Assembly: GCA_934597175.1 (NCBI GenBank)
Contig: CAKTQR010000034.1
Location: forward strand, 1-25,598
Reading direction: 5' to 3'
Length of the DNA: 25,598 nt
DNA from: an uncultured Oscillospiraceae bacterium
GTDB taxonomy: Bacteria > Bacillota > Clostridia > Oscillospirales > Oscillospiraceae
Shown here: piece after piece, positions 15,401 through 22,093 of the stretch
Numbering within the stretch: position 1 is the stretch's first letter
Layout of the letters: the number at the start of each line of letters is the position of its first letter
The notes under the pieces: model-generated
Told to the model about the DNA's origin: nothing
Database searches by the model: none
Seen by the model: only the letters and a program-made list of their open reading frames with translations
Position numbers and translations under genes: made by a program

Positions 15401-18163
15401 AACGATATAACCGGCGAGGCGCTTCAGGAGTTCCTCAGCACATATTCGTTCAGGATCATTCCCGACACCAAGAACGCCGGTACAACGGCCGGCATCCTGT
15501 TCGAGGGCCTCGACGGCGGCAAGCATATGATCGTCCCCGCATTTGCCAATGCGATCTATGATAATTGGACGGACGCTTCCGCCAATACGGCAAAGACCTA
15601 CGAGATACGCACCGCCCCGCAGTTCGGCAACATGACCGCCGACCTCGGCGATGCAAGCGCCGCAAATGGCTTTAAGCAGACCCATAACTTCACCATGAAC
15701 AAGGAGCTGAACATCTCCGGGTTTAAGAGCCTCAGCTACAACGGCGGCAACAACGAGATCGCAGTCAGCGCCGAGATCACCCACGGCATCTTCGGTGACC
15801 TTGTCAAGTCCACCGTCACCGATCTCACGCTCACCGGCGCAAAGCTTACTGCGGCCGGAACTGCCGGTATAGTTGCAAACACGGTCGATAAGGGAAGCTC
15901 CGTCACCAATGTGACCATCGTCGATCCCGGCATCACCATCGATGCGACCGGCTACGCCAAGGACAGCGAGGTTGCGGTCGGTGCGGTTGCGGGCACAAAC
16001 AGCGGTACGCTCAAGGATGTCAAGGTCGAGACGACCGCACAGGTGAATATCCTGAGCGGCGAGACCGTTAAGGATGAAGTGGGCAAGCCCGTGAAATATC
16101 CCTTTACCATCGACGCTTCCGAAACCAAGCTGAACGCAAATGCGCTCAACCTGAGCGTCGGCGGCCTCGTCGGACACAATGTGTCGACCGACAGCACTGC
16201 AAGCGTCAGCGGCGAAGTCAAGGCGAATATCGAGTTCACCCCCGTGTCCCTTGAGCTTGAAAACGGCAAGACCAAGATACTTAACACTACCGGCGGCAAG
16301 ACCGAAGTTACCCAGAATGTCAGACTCGGCGGCCTCGTCGGACATAATCAGGACACTGCGACCGTAAGCGGCAAACTGACCGGCGACCTCGGCTATACGG
16401 CATTTAACATGCCTGCCGATGGTGTGACCACCAAGCTGACAAGCACCGTTCAGCTCGGCGGCCTCGTCGGACACAATGTGTCGTCCTCCACCAACGCAGC
16501 AAGCGTCAGCGGCACGGTCACCGGCAATGTCGGCTACACCCGTCCCGCAGTCACCTCCGACGACGCAAATGCGACCGCAGACGGCAAGACCATCGAGGAC
16601 AAAGTCATGCTCGGCGGTATCGTCGGCGGAAACAATAGCGGCAAGGTCGGCGGCACCTTCGCCGGAAAGGCGGCAACGGCTGACGAAGCCGATAAGTCCG
16701 TTTCGATAGTCAAGGCGGAAGCCGACAAGAACGCAAGCGTCAGCGGCGAAACCTACATCGGCGGCATCGTCGGCAGCTCGAGCGGCGGCTCGTTCGGCAG
16801 CACCGTGACCGCAAGCGGCGCAGTCAAGCTCAACTCCGCAGCAAGCGGCGCAAGCTATGTCGGCGGCATCGTAGGCAGCATGTCCACCGCAACCCTTAGC
16901 GGTGCTTCCTCCGATTCCGCTATCAGTGCAGCGGCGTCGAGCAGCACACGGTATATAGGCGGCATTGCGGGCAACATGTACAATGTAACTCTCAACAGCT
17001 CGAATACCAATTCCGCCATTACCACGGACGCAGCAAGCGGCGATCTCTATGTCGGCGGCATCGTCGGTCAGGTGACCGGCAATAGGTCGATGAATAGTGA
17101 CACCGCAAGCGGCTCGATAACCGTGACCGGCACACCGACCAAAAATACCTTTGTCGGCGGTGCGATCGGTGAGGAAAGCGTTTCGAAAGATACCGCATTT
17201 ACCGGCCTCACAACGACCGTTGCGATAAACGGCGAATTTGCTAAGGGCAGCACTGCTGTCGATTGCCCGTCGGGCTACGCAAATGTCGGTAAGTTCGTCG
17301 GCAAGGTCAATAACGGCACATACACAAACTGCTCCGCTAATGGCACAAGCGACCTCGCTCTCCAGTTCCTCGGCACTATCAATAAGACCCCGAATACCAT
17401 CGGCAGCAACTACTACTCCTTCTCCGAGCCGAACAAAAACGGTACTGTTGAAAAATGGCCCGATACAAATGGCATTTTTGTCGGTAAAGAGAAAACTTCG
17501 ATTGCCGGAGTTAAGTTTACAGCGGAAACGAGTGGCGAGACCTACTACACCTTCAAAGCAAATCTGAATAACTGCGTCTTTACCGACATTTCCGGCGGTA
17601 AGCATGAGCAGGTCATCAGTAATGTTGATTACTACTACACAATGACTACGCCTGTTGCACACAAGTGGTTTGAAACTGATAGCAATTTCGTGCCTAGCAT
17701 GAGTAGCGGCAAAATCTACATTATTGTCGACAGCGGCGGAAGGGCTCTTACCACTTCCGGCAGCGATGTGACCACAACCGACTTTAGTTCTGGGTTTGAA
17801 GATGACGAAACGACCCTGTGGACATTTGAAAAAGCGGGTAAATTGAAGAGCCATGCGACAAGCAAATATTTGCAGATAGAGTCACATATTTGGGGCGCTT
17901 GGTATAGCGTTTCAGCTGTTTCGGAATCTAATGGTCAATTCACACTTGTAAATGCAGGCGGCAACCTTGTTTACTTCAAACATCCCGATAGCAATCGCAA
18001 TGGTTATATGTACAGCGATAATGGAAAGATTGATGCAAATAAGAAGACTGCCGATAACAACAAGTTCAAGATCTACCCCGTAACAACCACCAATTTTGAA
18101 AGAGCCACAGTGACCGATACGGGCAAGTACAGTCAGAAATGTACTGCAATTCCTGAAGTTTAA
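9413..18163 (+). CDS. Giant modular prepilin with GLUG-repeat arrays (putative T4P tip adhesin)
   Basis: A 2916-residue protein. Leader MLNKLFGKLSGDSRKKG is cut after G17, then FTMTELIVVVGIIAIV with Glu5, a genuine prepilin start. A pilin-like helix and non-repetitive region run to about 540. GLUG motifs (GGLVGNAEISNFYNCYASGDV type) fill about 640-850. Two copies of a large module follow: YPFxK at about 1110 and 1868, IRTAxQ at about 1287 and 2063, then beta-helix-like arrays of G-G/A-F/L-V-G...V-x-V repeats at about 1395-1783 and 2121-2646. The last 150 residues (about 2763-2901) have LWTF and KYLQIE features resembling beta-trefoil lectin-like repeats (low confidence). There is no LPXTG, SLH or second signal. 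GAAAGGA precedes the ATG. It starts an operon with three minor prepilins, opposite the pil genes. I infer a fibre-tip adhesin; the ligand is unknown. Confidence 0.9.
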   Translation: MLNKLFGKLSGDSRKKGFTMTELIVVVGIIAIVCAIAIPAIISMNKSLKFKQANEYAESIFMAAQANLTEMRSDGQLIDLFVEDNGAKKITDDAAGFPDDTLHRNQYMYATSADAVYDVLVPKTSVDSDARDGNVLIEYNPYTGNVYAVFYKDGGDTLSYDNVSRDEDARRELLLGYYCGSALSTEPLTPEDTEATIDFKNDQEFVVEISVPIPRSYMSNPNVFESGLEIYLRVDGETVDASKRNGKLGWYSTLMKAMDDNSNCRRSEDGKSIIVSCTLDSLRENSSFARYAQLSGEIKPASDAGFAQVKSKSAAAASDTATKNLTDVSSETAFNIYPGENISISAEINFKPSASKASVNIHADTLTNVNPMFDVLMKSKGDSNKFILGVSNGRNLQNLNAIAPKIAQNVKTVSFTDDIDWNDTVTYYNDVTDSTAEAPARALPYFVPIHNENLFGTAQFVYPSAGGSLWDKIKGAIENIFKINLNTADDVPTLTDELDRQVSNGKYTATPNTHATVSGAGHKVLNLRIDASKYDLVGDFYALDTTGLTGTTSKDTFTGLFGYVNTSIDGLSVVNPVIKGGSFNGTNNPATGALVGAAGFNTLITNCSAYIDTSAAAGFNRSLLPTGVANQPAYDSTVNSYGVKGSGAVGGLVGYAKSHRTVTGELTSDKSTLAFSNCFASVPVSGHMRGSSAKHYGYTNGVGGLVGNAEISNFYNCYASGDVRADGVYVQNLQDITGAVSKIKDTFAKWLGEESAIDLLYNGRTSMGAGGFVGTSHGVRYTNCFASGDVLGSSKSSSELKSKGTAGFVGIMSYEETHAYGNDVNKIKDKEHTDVAQMTVFQNCYAVGLAKSQLSDGAKNSENFSGANCRIKFDGFGGTATKYWSGSYYQVYAPWWFGTKVTPDEKGIERLPYESFIFKDSYYISQYTSENSDQTNACASPVTYTSLTDLTAMQNNSSWIDDQLARVKSRSISNIVNSIKSVFGIDDDARDESNWDNFGGVYFGEWTNAHVVQDKQSWLGWTCKRYDGLRYAAPLNAWRGGTLARALIKDSVRLDRVGDNDNYATYYKNSLGDLDGIYRALYKEGFPASEWDKGGTGSATHSYDTVVTGAYPFSKLKKTNDASMEYYGRWPSKKLAAGLAYYELYDDGSYGYYFDRDQTSTLNNSKPIVSDGYAILSSDAKDKITVTVGDKTYTLKNDGQYTATYTTENSVYYVHRLPWEALQNGSTTEFYTKIRVVINGKTGETYTFYFNPNLALTQVNPVDDGKDGSTTKYTAVKPTKAPEQVYIRTARQLAAMGSNSMAQVVKNKDISFVQELDVNAASYTAASYTNAAARKNAIINNTSVAEFDAAYTGKGVKEQATVSGFKNPIFSILGETAKVSDLAISCSGDHGSTDVNEAGLLAGINKGTVTNVDVTVAEASGVTAKQSAGLLIGVNSGTVTDCEATVSAAATVKADECAGGVIGMNTGTGTVKDCKVTVNAPMTVNAANAGGFVGAAQSGSVFNNVEVSGSSIVGTTSVGAFAGLLDNTIASDITVTVGGNVSASKTAAGFAANVTSGRLSGITVTVAKDAAVSAENAAGLIGTTNSTELSDTTVSIAGAIKGKTGAVGAVTDFVGGSTTTVKVLLTGGKISAASNAAGFTLDVDSKIQDSIVCGEGEITATAENGSAAGFAVNVAAMKAGSTDSLFNCLVSPADHTKNDLSAAYLASSLDALKISAANGSAAGFAVNVVGTVQNSTAVGTVTGASAAGFAVNVESSGSISGCMANTDTNGSAFAKNNAGLVSNSYAWYSENGTADDIAKDADGNAEHYYASYFAPTTPKDGETSAVTVVKGTDVTKITYDQLATLEPEELSPASDRNIWKLGGKDSAYPFTKMRPANYPYPMLREHYGNWVNPTQYAYGFAYYEKDSKGNVRMKLVDTSFIGDTDLRGRFSMDNLDKTNSTTIAETGYALFYHNPAQIVLKDTDKDVSMFEQFSENDKLIFTGLKQTFVTDGTKTENDITGEALQEFLSTYSFRIIPDTKNAGTTAGILFEGLDGGKHMIVPAFANAIYDNWTDASANTAKTYEIRTAPQFGNMTADLGDASAANGFKQTHNFTMNKELNISGFKSLSYNGGNNEIAVSAEITHGIFGDLVKSTVTDLTLTGAKLTAAGTAGIVANTVDKGSSVTNVTIVDPGITIDATGYAKDSEVAVGAVAGTNSGTLKDVKVETTAQVNILSGETVKDEVGKPVKYPFTIDASETKLNANALNLSVGGLVGHNVSTDSTASVSGEVKANIEFTPVSLELENGKTKILNTTGGKTEVTQNVRLGGLVGHNQDTATVSGKLTGDLGYTAFNMPADGVTTKLTSTVQLGGLVGHNVSSSTNAASVSGTVTGNVGYTRPAVTSDDANATADGKTIEDKVMLGGIVGGNNSGKVGGTFAGKAATADEADKSVSIVKAEADKNASVSGETYIGGIVGSSSGGSFGSTVTASGAVKLNSAASGASYVGGIVGSMSTATLSGASSDSAISAAASSSTRYIGGIAGNMYNVTLNSSNTNSAITTDAASGDLYVGGIVGQVTGNRSMNSDTASGSITVTGTPTKNTFVGGAIGEESVSKDTAFTGLTTTVAINGEFAKGSTAVDCPSGYANVGKFVGKVNNGTYTNCSANGTSDLALQFLGTINKTPNTIGSNYYSFSEPNKNGTVEKWPDTNGIFVGKEKTSIAGVKFTAETSGETYYTFKANLNNCVFTDISGGKHEQVISNVDYYYTMTTPVAHKWFETDSNFVPSMSSGKIYIIVDSGGRALTTSGSDVTTTDFSSGFEDDETTLWTFEKAGKLKSHATSKYLQIESHIWGAWYSVSAVSESNGQFTLVNAGGNLVYFKHPDSNRNGYMYSDNGKIDANKKTADNNKFKIYPVTTTNFERATVTDTGKYSQKCTAIPEV
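14401..14670 (+). repeat. Near-identical DNA repeats within GLUG-like array 2
   Basis: A 33-bp unit at 14401-14433 recurs exactly at 14563-14595, and its last 26 bases recur at 14645-14670 with one change. All encode the same NGSAAGFAVNV-type turn of the beta-helix. The identity at the DNA level points to recent duplication or recombination between repeat units. Confidence 0.8.
16159..16483 (+). repeat. Near-identical DNA repeats within GLUG-like array 3
   Basis: A 28-bp unit at 16159-16186 recurs exactly at 16456-16483, and its first 22 bases recur at 16327-16348 with one change. They encode GGLVGHN turns. The spacing of 168 and 129 bases shows that the repeat unit itself varies in length through inserted loops. 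Confidence 0.8.
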
Positions 18164-18179
18164 TTACGGGAGGCACCTG

Positions 18180-19031
18180 ATGAAAATTAAACAAAAACTG
18201 CGCAGCAGTAAGGGTGCCTCGCTGATAATCGCTCTGGTGTTCATGCTGTTCTGCGCCATGGTTGGCAGTGCGGTGCTTGCCGCCGCAACTGCCAACGGCG
18301 GCAGAGTTGCCGCCCTGAAAAGCGACCAGCAGGAATATCTCGATCAGCGAAGTGCGGCGACGCTGCTCTCCGACGAGCTTCAGATAGATAGACCGAAGCT
18401 CATCGTCACGAAAGAACATGTGGTAAGGACTACATACAAGGTCGGCAACGGCGGCGTGCTCACGCAGGTGGGCAGCAGCGAGTCCGACACTGTCAAGTTT
18501 GAGGTCAGCGGCAATGTCACGACCCCGCTCCAGCGTCTCCTGTTTGAAAGCGCCATCCTGCGCTACATGCAGGTCAACGACATGAAGGACCTGTACAAAA
18601 GCGATATCGTAAGCGAGTTTTATGTCCCCGGACTGACCGACCCCGTCACAAAGCCCTCGGGCTTCCTGATGTATGACGAGGGCAAGGTGCAAAACCCCGT
18701 TGCGACCCTGAATGTCGCCCTCAGCGAGGGCGCTGTCGGAAACAGCGAGCAGATAAACAGCTTCACGGCGACGGTCGGCTGCTCCGGCAAAAACACCGAT
18801 CCGGACGCTACGGACAGCAGGCTTTACTGCTTCAATGTCGATTTCGGCGAAAACTCCAAGCTTTATCTTCAAATGTATGCGACCATGAGCCAGCCCCGCA
18901 CCATCACCGTGCAGGAGCAGACGGCAGGCGCAAGCTCCGATACGCTTATAAAGGTCGATACGACGACCACCACCCAGACCATAAGCTGGGATGCACCCGA
19001 GATCCTGAAGGGGGCGGCAAAATGGAACTGA
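18180..19031 (+). CDS. PilX/GspK-like minor prepilin
   Basis: A 283-residue protein with leader MKIKQKLRSSKG and a prepilin-type cut before ASLIIALVFMLFCAMVGSAVL. Glu5 is replaced by Ile, as in GspK/PilX-type tip subunits that do not need the Glu5 salt bridge. A long soluble domain of about 240 residues follows, with many beta-prone stretches and a Thr-rich segment near 260-268. In T4P and type II systems such subunits cap the initiating complex. GGGAGG lies upstream of the ATG, 16 bases after the giant prepilin gene, and the 3' end overlaps the next gene by 10 bases. The exact family is uncertain; the N-terminal pattern is clear. Confidence 0.75.
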   Translation: MKIKQKLRSSKGASLIIALVFMLFCAMVGSAVLAAATANGGRVAALKSDQQEYLDQRSAATLLSDELQIDRPKLIVTKEHVVRTTYKVGNGGVLTQVGSSESDTVKFEVSGNVTTPLQRLLFESAILRYMQVNDMKDLYKSDIVSEFYVPGLTDPVTKPSGFLMYDEGKVQNPVATLNVALSEGAVGNSEQINSFTATVGCSGKNTDPDATDSRLYCFNVDFGENSKLYLQMYATMSQPRTITVQEQTAGASSDTLIKVDTTTTTQTISWDAPEILKGAAKWN

Positions 19032-19363
19032 TAATTCGCAAACTGAAAAGCAAGGCCGGTGAAAGCCTTGTCGAGTCCATGGCGGCTATTCTCATTTTCA
19101 CGCTTTCGTCCATCGCTCTTTTGAGCATGATCTCCGCCTCGGCCGATGTTAACCGCACCGCCAAGGTCGCAGACCGGCAGTTCCAGGAGCAGATGGTCTA
19201 TGTCGAAAAGGCAGAGGTCGCAGGCTCGACGGAGGGCAGAGTGACATTTAACCTCAACAATCAGCCTATTGCACAGGACGAGGTGTACATCTGCCGTCAG
19301 CCGGACAACGAAAATGCGCTTTATGCCTATTATCTGAAGCCGACGGAGGATGCCGGGACATGA
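19022..19363 (+). CDS. PilV/GspI-like minor prepilin
   Basis: A 113-residue prepilin with leader MELIIRKLKSKAG cut after G13, then ESLVESMAAILIFTLSSIALL. Glu is at mature +1 and +5, the ESLVE pattern common in PilV-type minor pilins. After the helix (to about residue 45) only a small domain of some 65 residues remains, so this is among the smallest subunits of the set. AAGGGGG lies upstream. It overlaps the previous gene by 10 nt and the next by 4 nt (ATGA), so the three are probably translated in fixed ratio. It likely helps initiate pilus assembly together with its neighbours. Confidence 0.8.
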   Translation: MELIIRKLKSKAGESLVESMAAILIFTLSSIALLSMISASADVNRTAKVADRQFQEQMVYVEKAEVAGSTEGRVTFNLNNQPIAQDEVYICRQPDNENALYAYYLKPTEDAGT

Positions 19364-19947
19364 AAAAACTAGCAAAAAAAAGCGGCTTCACCCTCATAGA
19401 AATGCTCGCAACGCTGCTGATACTCGTGTTCCTCATACTCGGCATCGGCACGGGCATGGATTCCGCCGTGAGGATATACGACGAGGCCAAGTTCGAGGCA
19501 AACAGTGCCTCCATGGCGAACATCGTCAACACCTCGCTCGGCGATATCCTGCGCTATTCGGATAATCTCACGGTCGTTGACCCCGATGTCGGCTACTTTG
19601 TCGACTCGTCGAATACGAGAGTGCCCGATGTCGACCTCGTGTTCACTAACTACGAGTACGCCGTCAGGGACGCATATTTCTCGCTCAAGGACGGCTCGAA
19701 CAACGATGACGGTATCCTGAGACTGAGAAACCTCACCAACGGCACGGTCGTCGAGCTTGTCAATACCGGCGCTTATCCCGACATGAAGATAGGTGATTTC
19801 CACCTCGTGTATACGGCACTCGGCACGGACGCAGCCGGCAATACCATCGGCGGCTACTTCACCGTCACCTACAAGGTCTATTCCCTTAAGGACAGCAATT
19901 TGACCAAGGATGTGCAGTACATAGTCCGCTGTATGAATCCCGTGTGA
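19360..19947 (+). CDS. PilW/GspJ-like minor prepilin
   Basis: A 195-residue prepilin with leader MKKLAKKSG cut after G9, then FTLIEMLATLLILVFLILGIGTG with Glu5. The following helix (IYDEAKFEANSASMANIVN) leads into a beta-rich domain that includes LRLRNLTNGTVVELV and GYFTVTYKVYSL strands, consistent with the PilW/GspJ size class. Translation is coupled to the PilV-like gene by an ATGA overlap. It is the last gene of the plus-strand pilus operon. No plus-strand terminator with a U-run follows. Confidence 0.82.
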   Translation: MKKLAKKSGFTLIEMLATLLILVFLILGIGTGMDSAVRIYDEAKFEANSASMANIVNTSLGDILRYSDNLTVVDPDVGYFVDSSNTRVPDVDLVFTNYEYAVRDAYFSLKDGSNNDDGILRLRNLTNGTVVELVNTGAYPDMKIGDFHLVYTALGTDAAGNTIGGYFTVTYKVYSLKDSNLTKDVQYIVRCMNPV

Positions 19948-19950
19948 TAT

Positions 19951-19977
19951 GAAAAAACTCCGACTTAGAAAGTCGGA
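19951..19977 (-). terminator. Terminator on the minus strand facing the PilW-like gene
   Basis: An 8-bp stem TCCGACTT/AAGTCGGA (19959-19966 against 19970-19977) has a 3-nt loop. Read on the minus strand it is followed by G and TTTTTT. It is a second stop for transcripts coming from the gene at 20104-21009 and would prevent antisense transcription into the minor-pilin genes. Confidence 0.65.
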
Positions 19978-20008
19978 AAGCTGCTGAAAACGGATAATAA
20001 ATGAAGAT

Positions 20009-20041
20009 TACTCCCTATGTAGAAAAACTACATAGGGGGTA
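20009..20041 (+). promoter_or_regulatory. Strong hairpin after the minor-pilin operon
   Basis: A 14-bp stem, 20009-20022 against 20028-20041, has one G-T pair and an AAAAA loop; its core is CCCTATGTAG/CTACATAGGG. It has no U-run on either strand. It may form the 3' end of the pilin operon mRNA by processing, or be part of a regulatory element. Confidence 0.5.
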
Positions 20042-20060
20042 GCATTATGACGAGAATGAA

Positions 20061-20094
20061 CGAAAAATGTGCCCGGTTAAGCCGCCGGGCACAT
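20061..20094 (-). terminator. Rho-independent terminator of the 20104-21009 gene
   Basis: A 10-bp stem ATGTGCCCGG (20067-20076) against CCGGGCACAT (20085-20094) has an 8-nt loop. On the minus strand it runs directly into TTTTTCG. It begins 10 bases past the stop of the minus-strand gene. Confidence 0.85.
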
Positions 20095-20103
20095 AGCTGA
20101 GTG

Positions 20104-21009
20104 TTATTTTCTGGTGCTGAGTGTATTTTTGGCTCTGTTGCCTATGTTGTAGATCTTAGCCGAAACTATCGAAGGATCGTTGGTCTCGGTTTTGAAATGC
20201 TTTGTCTTTATAGGCTTATTTGTAATTATTCTTCGGAGCTCATCTGCACTTATTTTATATTTTCTGGCAGCTAGCGCAAGTACTTCTGCATATGTAGTCT
20301 CCAGACCTTTTTCCAGAATAAGCTGGGCCAGTTCTCTGGGCTTGATGTTGTTATGCACACACGCAGTTCTGACCAAGACCTGAGACGGAGCGGAGAGAGC
20401 TTCAATTTCCAAAAGAAATGACTTGCGCTTTTCAGCCAACTCTTTGGCTTTCTTTTTATTCAGAATAACGGTCAACTCGCAGATGTTGTCCCTCTCGATG
20501 AACATGCGCTGGGGGTTATAGACTTCGCTGCCTACTACCTGCTCATAGGTACAAGTACTTTCGATGGAAGATTTCTGACTTTTTACTGCGCTCTGCAAAG
20601 AGATAAGCTCAATGCTATCGGGCGGTAGTTCTCTAAATTTGTCATTGACTAAATTATTACAAATCGTGAAGCAATAGTTTTTTTGCTTTTCGATAGGCTG
20701 ACGCAGAACATAATTGAGTTTATCGAGGATTTTTATTGCGCAGTCAGTTTCAAGCTCCTCCCGTGTGGTCACACCACGCGAGGCAAGTACATCGATCTTT
20801 CTGAAATTGCCGGGAAGGTATTCACCATCGGCTTTTTTGCCGCTGGTCTTGGTAAGAAGAGTGGAGTGGCAGAAGTTTTTCAGCATGAACCAGAACTCAG
20901 CGTACAGAACCTGATCAGCCATCAGTTCTTCCTTGGTGGTAATACACTTATTGTGCATGGTGTACAGGATGTTTTCAAAAGCGGTAGCGGTACAAGTAGC
21001 CTTTTTCAT
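20104..21009 (-). CDS. Hypothetical protein with a sigma-70 region-2-like segment
   Basis: A 301-residue, Lys-rich soluble protein that I do not recognise as a whole. Residues about 88-140, containing AIKILDKLNYVL and then YCFTICNNLVNDKFRELPPDS, resemble region 2 of ECF-type sigma factors, where a Trp/Phe-rich core is followed by ARNLxxDxxR. The helical C-terminal part (about 200-262) could be a DNA-binding region 4, but the match is weak. Possible roles are therefore a divergent sigma or sigma-like regulator, or an unrelated helical protein. AGGAGA lies eight bases before the ATG at 21009; a TTG six bases upstream is less likely. It is transcribed away from the winged-helix gene, with 162 bases between them, and has its own terminator. 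Codon use is more AT-rich than in the pil genes. Confidence 0.7.
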   Translation of the reverse strand: MKKATCTATAFENILYTMHNKCITTKEELMADQVLYAEFWFMLKNFCHSTLLTKTSGKKADGEYLPGNFRKIDVLASRGVTTREELETDCAIKILDKLNYVLRQPIEKQKNYCFTICNNLVNDKFRELPPDSIELISLQSAVKSQKSSIESTCTYEQVVGSEVYNPQRMFIERDNICELTVILNKKKAKELAEKRKSFLLEIEALSAPSQVLVRTACVHNNIKPRELAQLILEKGLETTYAEVLALAARKYKISADELRRIITNKPIKTKHFKTETNDPSIVSAKIYNIGNRAKNTLSTRK

Positions 21010-21171
21010 GTTCAATTTCTCCTCTCATTCATTCGAGGGAGGAAACACGATCGTTGGCTCGTCCCGCACCCTCTTATGATTAAAGAATAGCGGATAGATA
21101 TTGTAACGAAAGTGAATTTAGATTGAAGTTGTTGCAATTATGTTGCGGTGTAAATGACAGGAGGATAATGC

Positions 21172-22056
21172 ATGGCTCAGGAGAAACGAAAGTATATTGG
21201 ACAAGACTGTTATCTCTGTTTGTCATCAAAGGCAGAACTGGTTAGTGCCGATGGCGGCATACATGTGCCATTAAGCGCTACTGAATTTAAGATTTTGGAT
21301 TATTTCGTCACTCATGCTAACACGCCAGTATATTTGGAAGAGTTAGCTCAACACATTTGGGGCAGTAATTATTTTGCTGACAAAAAAGACCCCAAGAGCT
21401 TGACAACCCATTTTGTTAGGATACGAAAAAAGCTGACCAGACTTGATCCGGCGCTGAAGGACCACTTTGAAACAAACCACGGATATAATTCTTACACATA
21501 CAAAATTGAGCAAGCAGCGCTGGTGTCTCACAATGAAGACTACATGCTTTCAGAATTGGAGCGTATGGTTGCCGGGGATAAGGACGATGTGGCCGAATAT
21601 GAGAGAGTCTTTACTGATGTAACGCATTTGAACGAACGAATGGACTCAATAGTTGCTGATCTGGAGGTTATACAGAATAAGCTGGATCATGCAAGAGCGT
21701 CAAATGATCAAATTTGGGAAAGAATTTATAGCACTCAATTCGATTCTTTGCTCCTAAAGTTGGTGTATCTCAAAAGAGAATTGGAGAATCAGCAATACAT
21801 TGCACAACGCATTTTAAGTTTCGGAAAATTGAATCGTGAGCTTGAAGAATCTTTACACATGCCTTTGTCTGATGAGCTCGTGTCTTATAAAGCCACAGCG
21901 TCGGAAAACAGCGGCCCGTCTCTGCTCTGCAGATCGTCACCTGAACTCATGCTCCGGTCCGTACTTTGCGAAGCCAAAGATCTGGCACACTTTGTAGATG
22001 AAATTCAAGTAATGACAGAGGCTCTTGCCATTGAGGTTGATGAACTGATCAATTAA
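21172..22056 (+). CDS. Winged-helix (OmpR/PhoB-type) DNA-binding protein with coiled-coil C-terminus
   Basis: A 294-residue protein. Residues about 30-112 match the OmpR/PhoB C-terminal winged helix: LSATEFKILDYFVTH, then LAQHIWG, the recognition-helix region PKSLTTHFVRIRKKL (74-88) and the wing GYNSYTYKI. There is no receiver domain with a phosphoacceptor Asp; the fold starts almost at the N-terminus. The rest (about 120-294) is highly helical and charged, with a likely coiled coil at about 140-230, so it may dimerise or bind a partner in place of phosphorylation. AGGAGG lies seven bases before the ATG. The next gene on the same strand is the double-AAA+ Lon-type protease, 194 bases away and behind a terminator. 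It may regulate that gene or be its substrate; both are inference. Confidence 0.85.
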   Translation: MAQEKRKYIGQDCYLCLSSKAELVSADGGIHVPLSATEFKILDYFVTHANTPVYLEELAQHIWGSNYFADKKDPKSLTTHFVRIRKKLTRLDPALKDHFETNHGYNSYTYKIEQAALVSHNEDYMLSELERMVAGDKDDVAEYERVFTDVTHLNERMDSIVADLEVIQNKLDHARASNDQIWERIYSTQFDSLLLKLVYLKRELENQQYIAQRILSFGKLNRELEESLHMPLSDELVSYKATASENSGPSLLCRSSPELMLRSVLCEAKDLAHFVDEIQVMTEALAIEVDELIN

Positions 22057-22093
22057 TGAACACATGCGAGATCCATAAAAAATCAATAGCGAT

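Noticed and set aside
14534..17854. Uninterrupted 1106-codon reading frame on the minus strand
   Set aside because: It lies entirely antisense to the GLUG repeats of the giant prepilin. The GGC/GTC/GAC-rich codon pattern of the sense strand makes stops rare on the other strand. The translation is Cys- and His-rich with no domain and no ribosome-binding site.
20047..20100. 17-codon reading frame with an upstream GGGGG, overlapping the minus-strand terminator
   Set aside because: It is too short to judge, its coding sequence is largely the terminator stem, and there is no sign of conservation available here.
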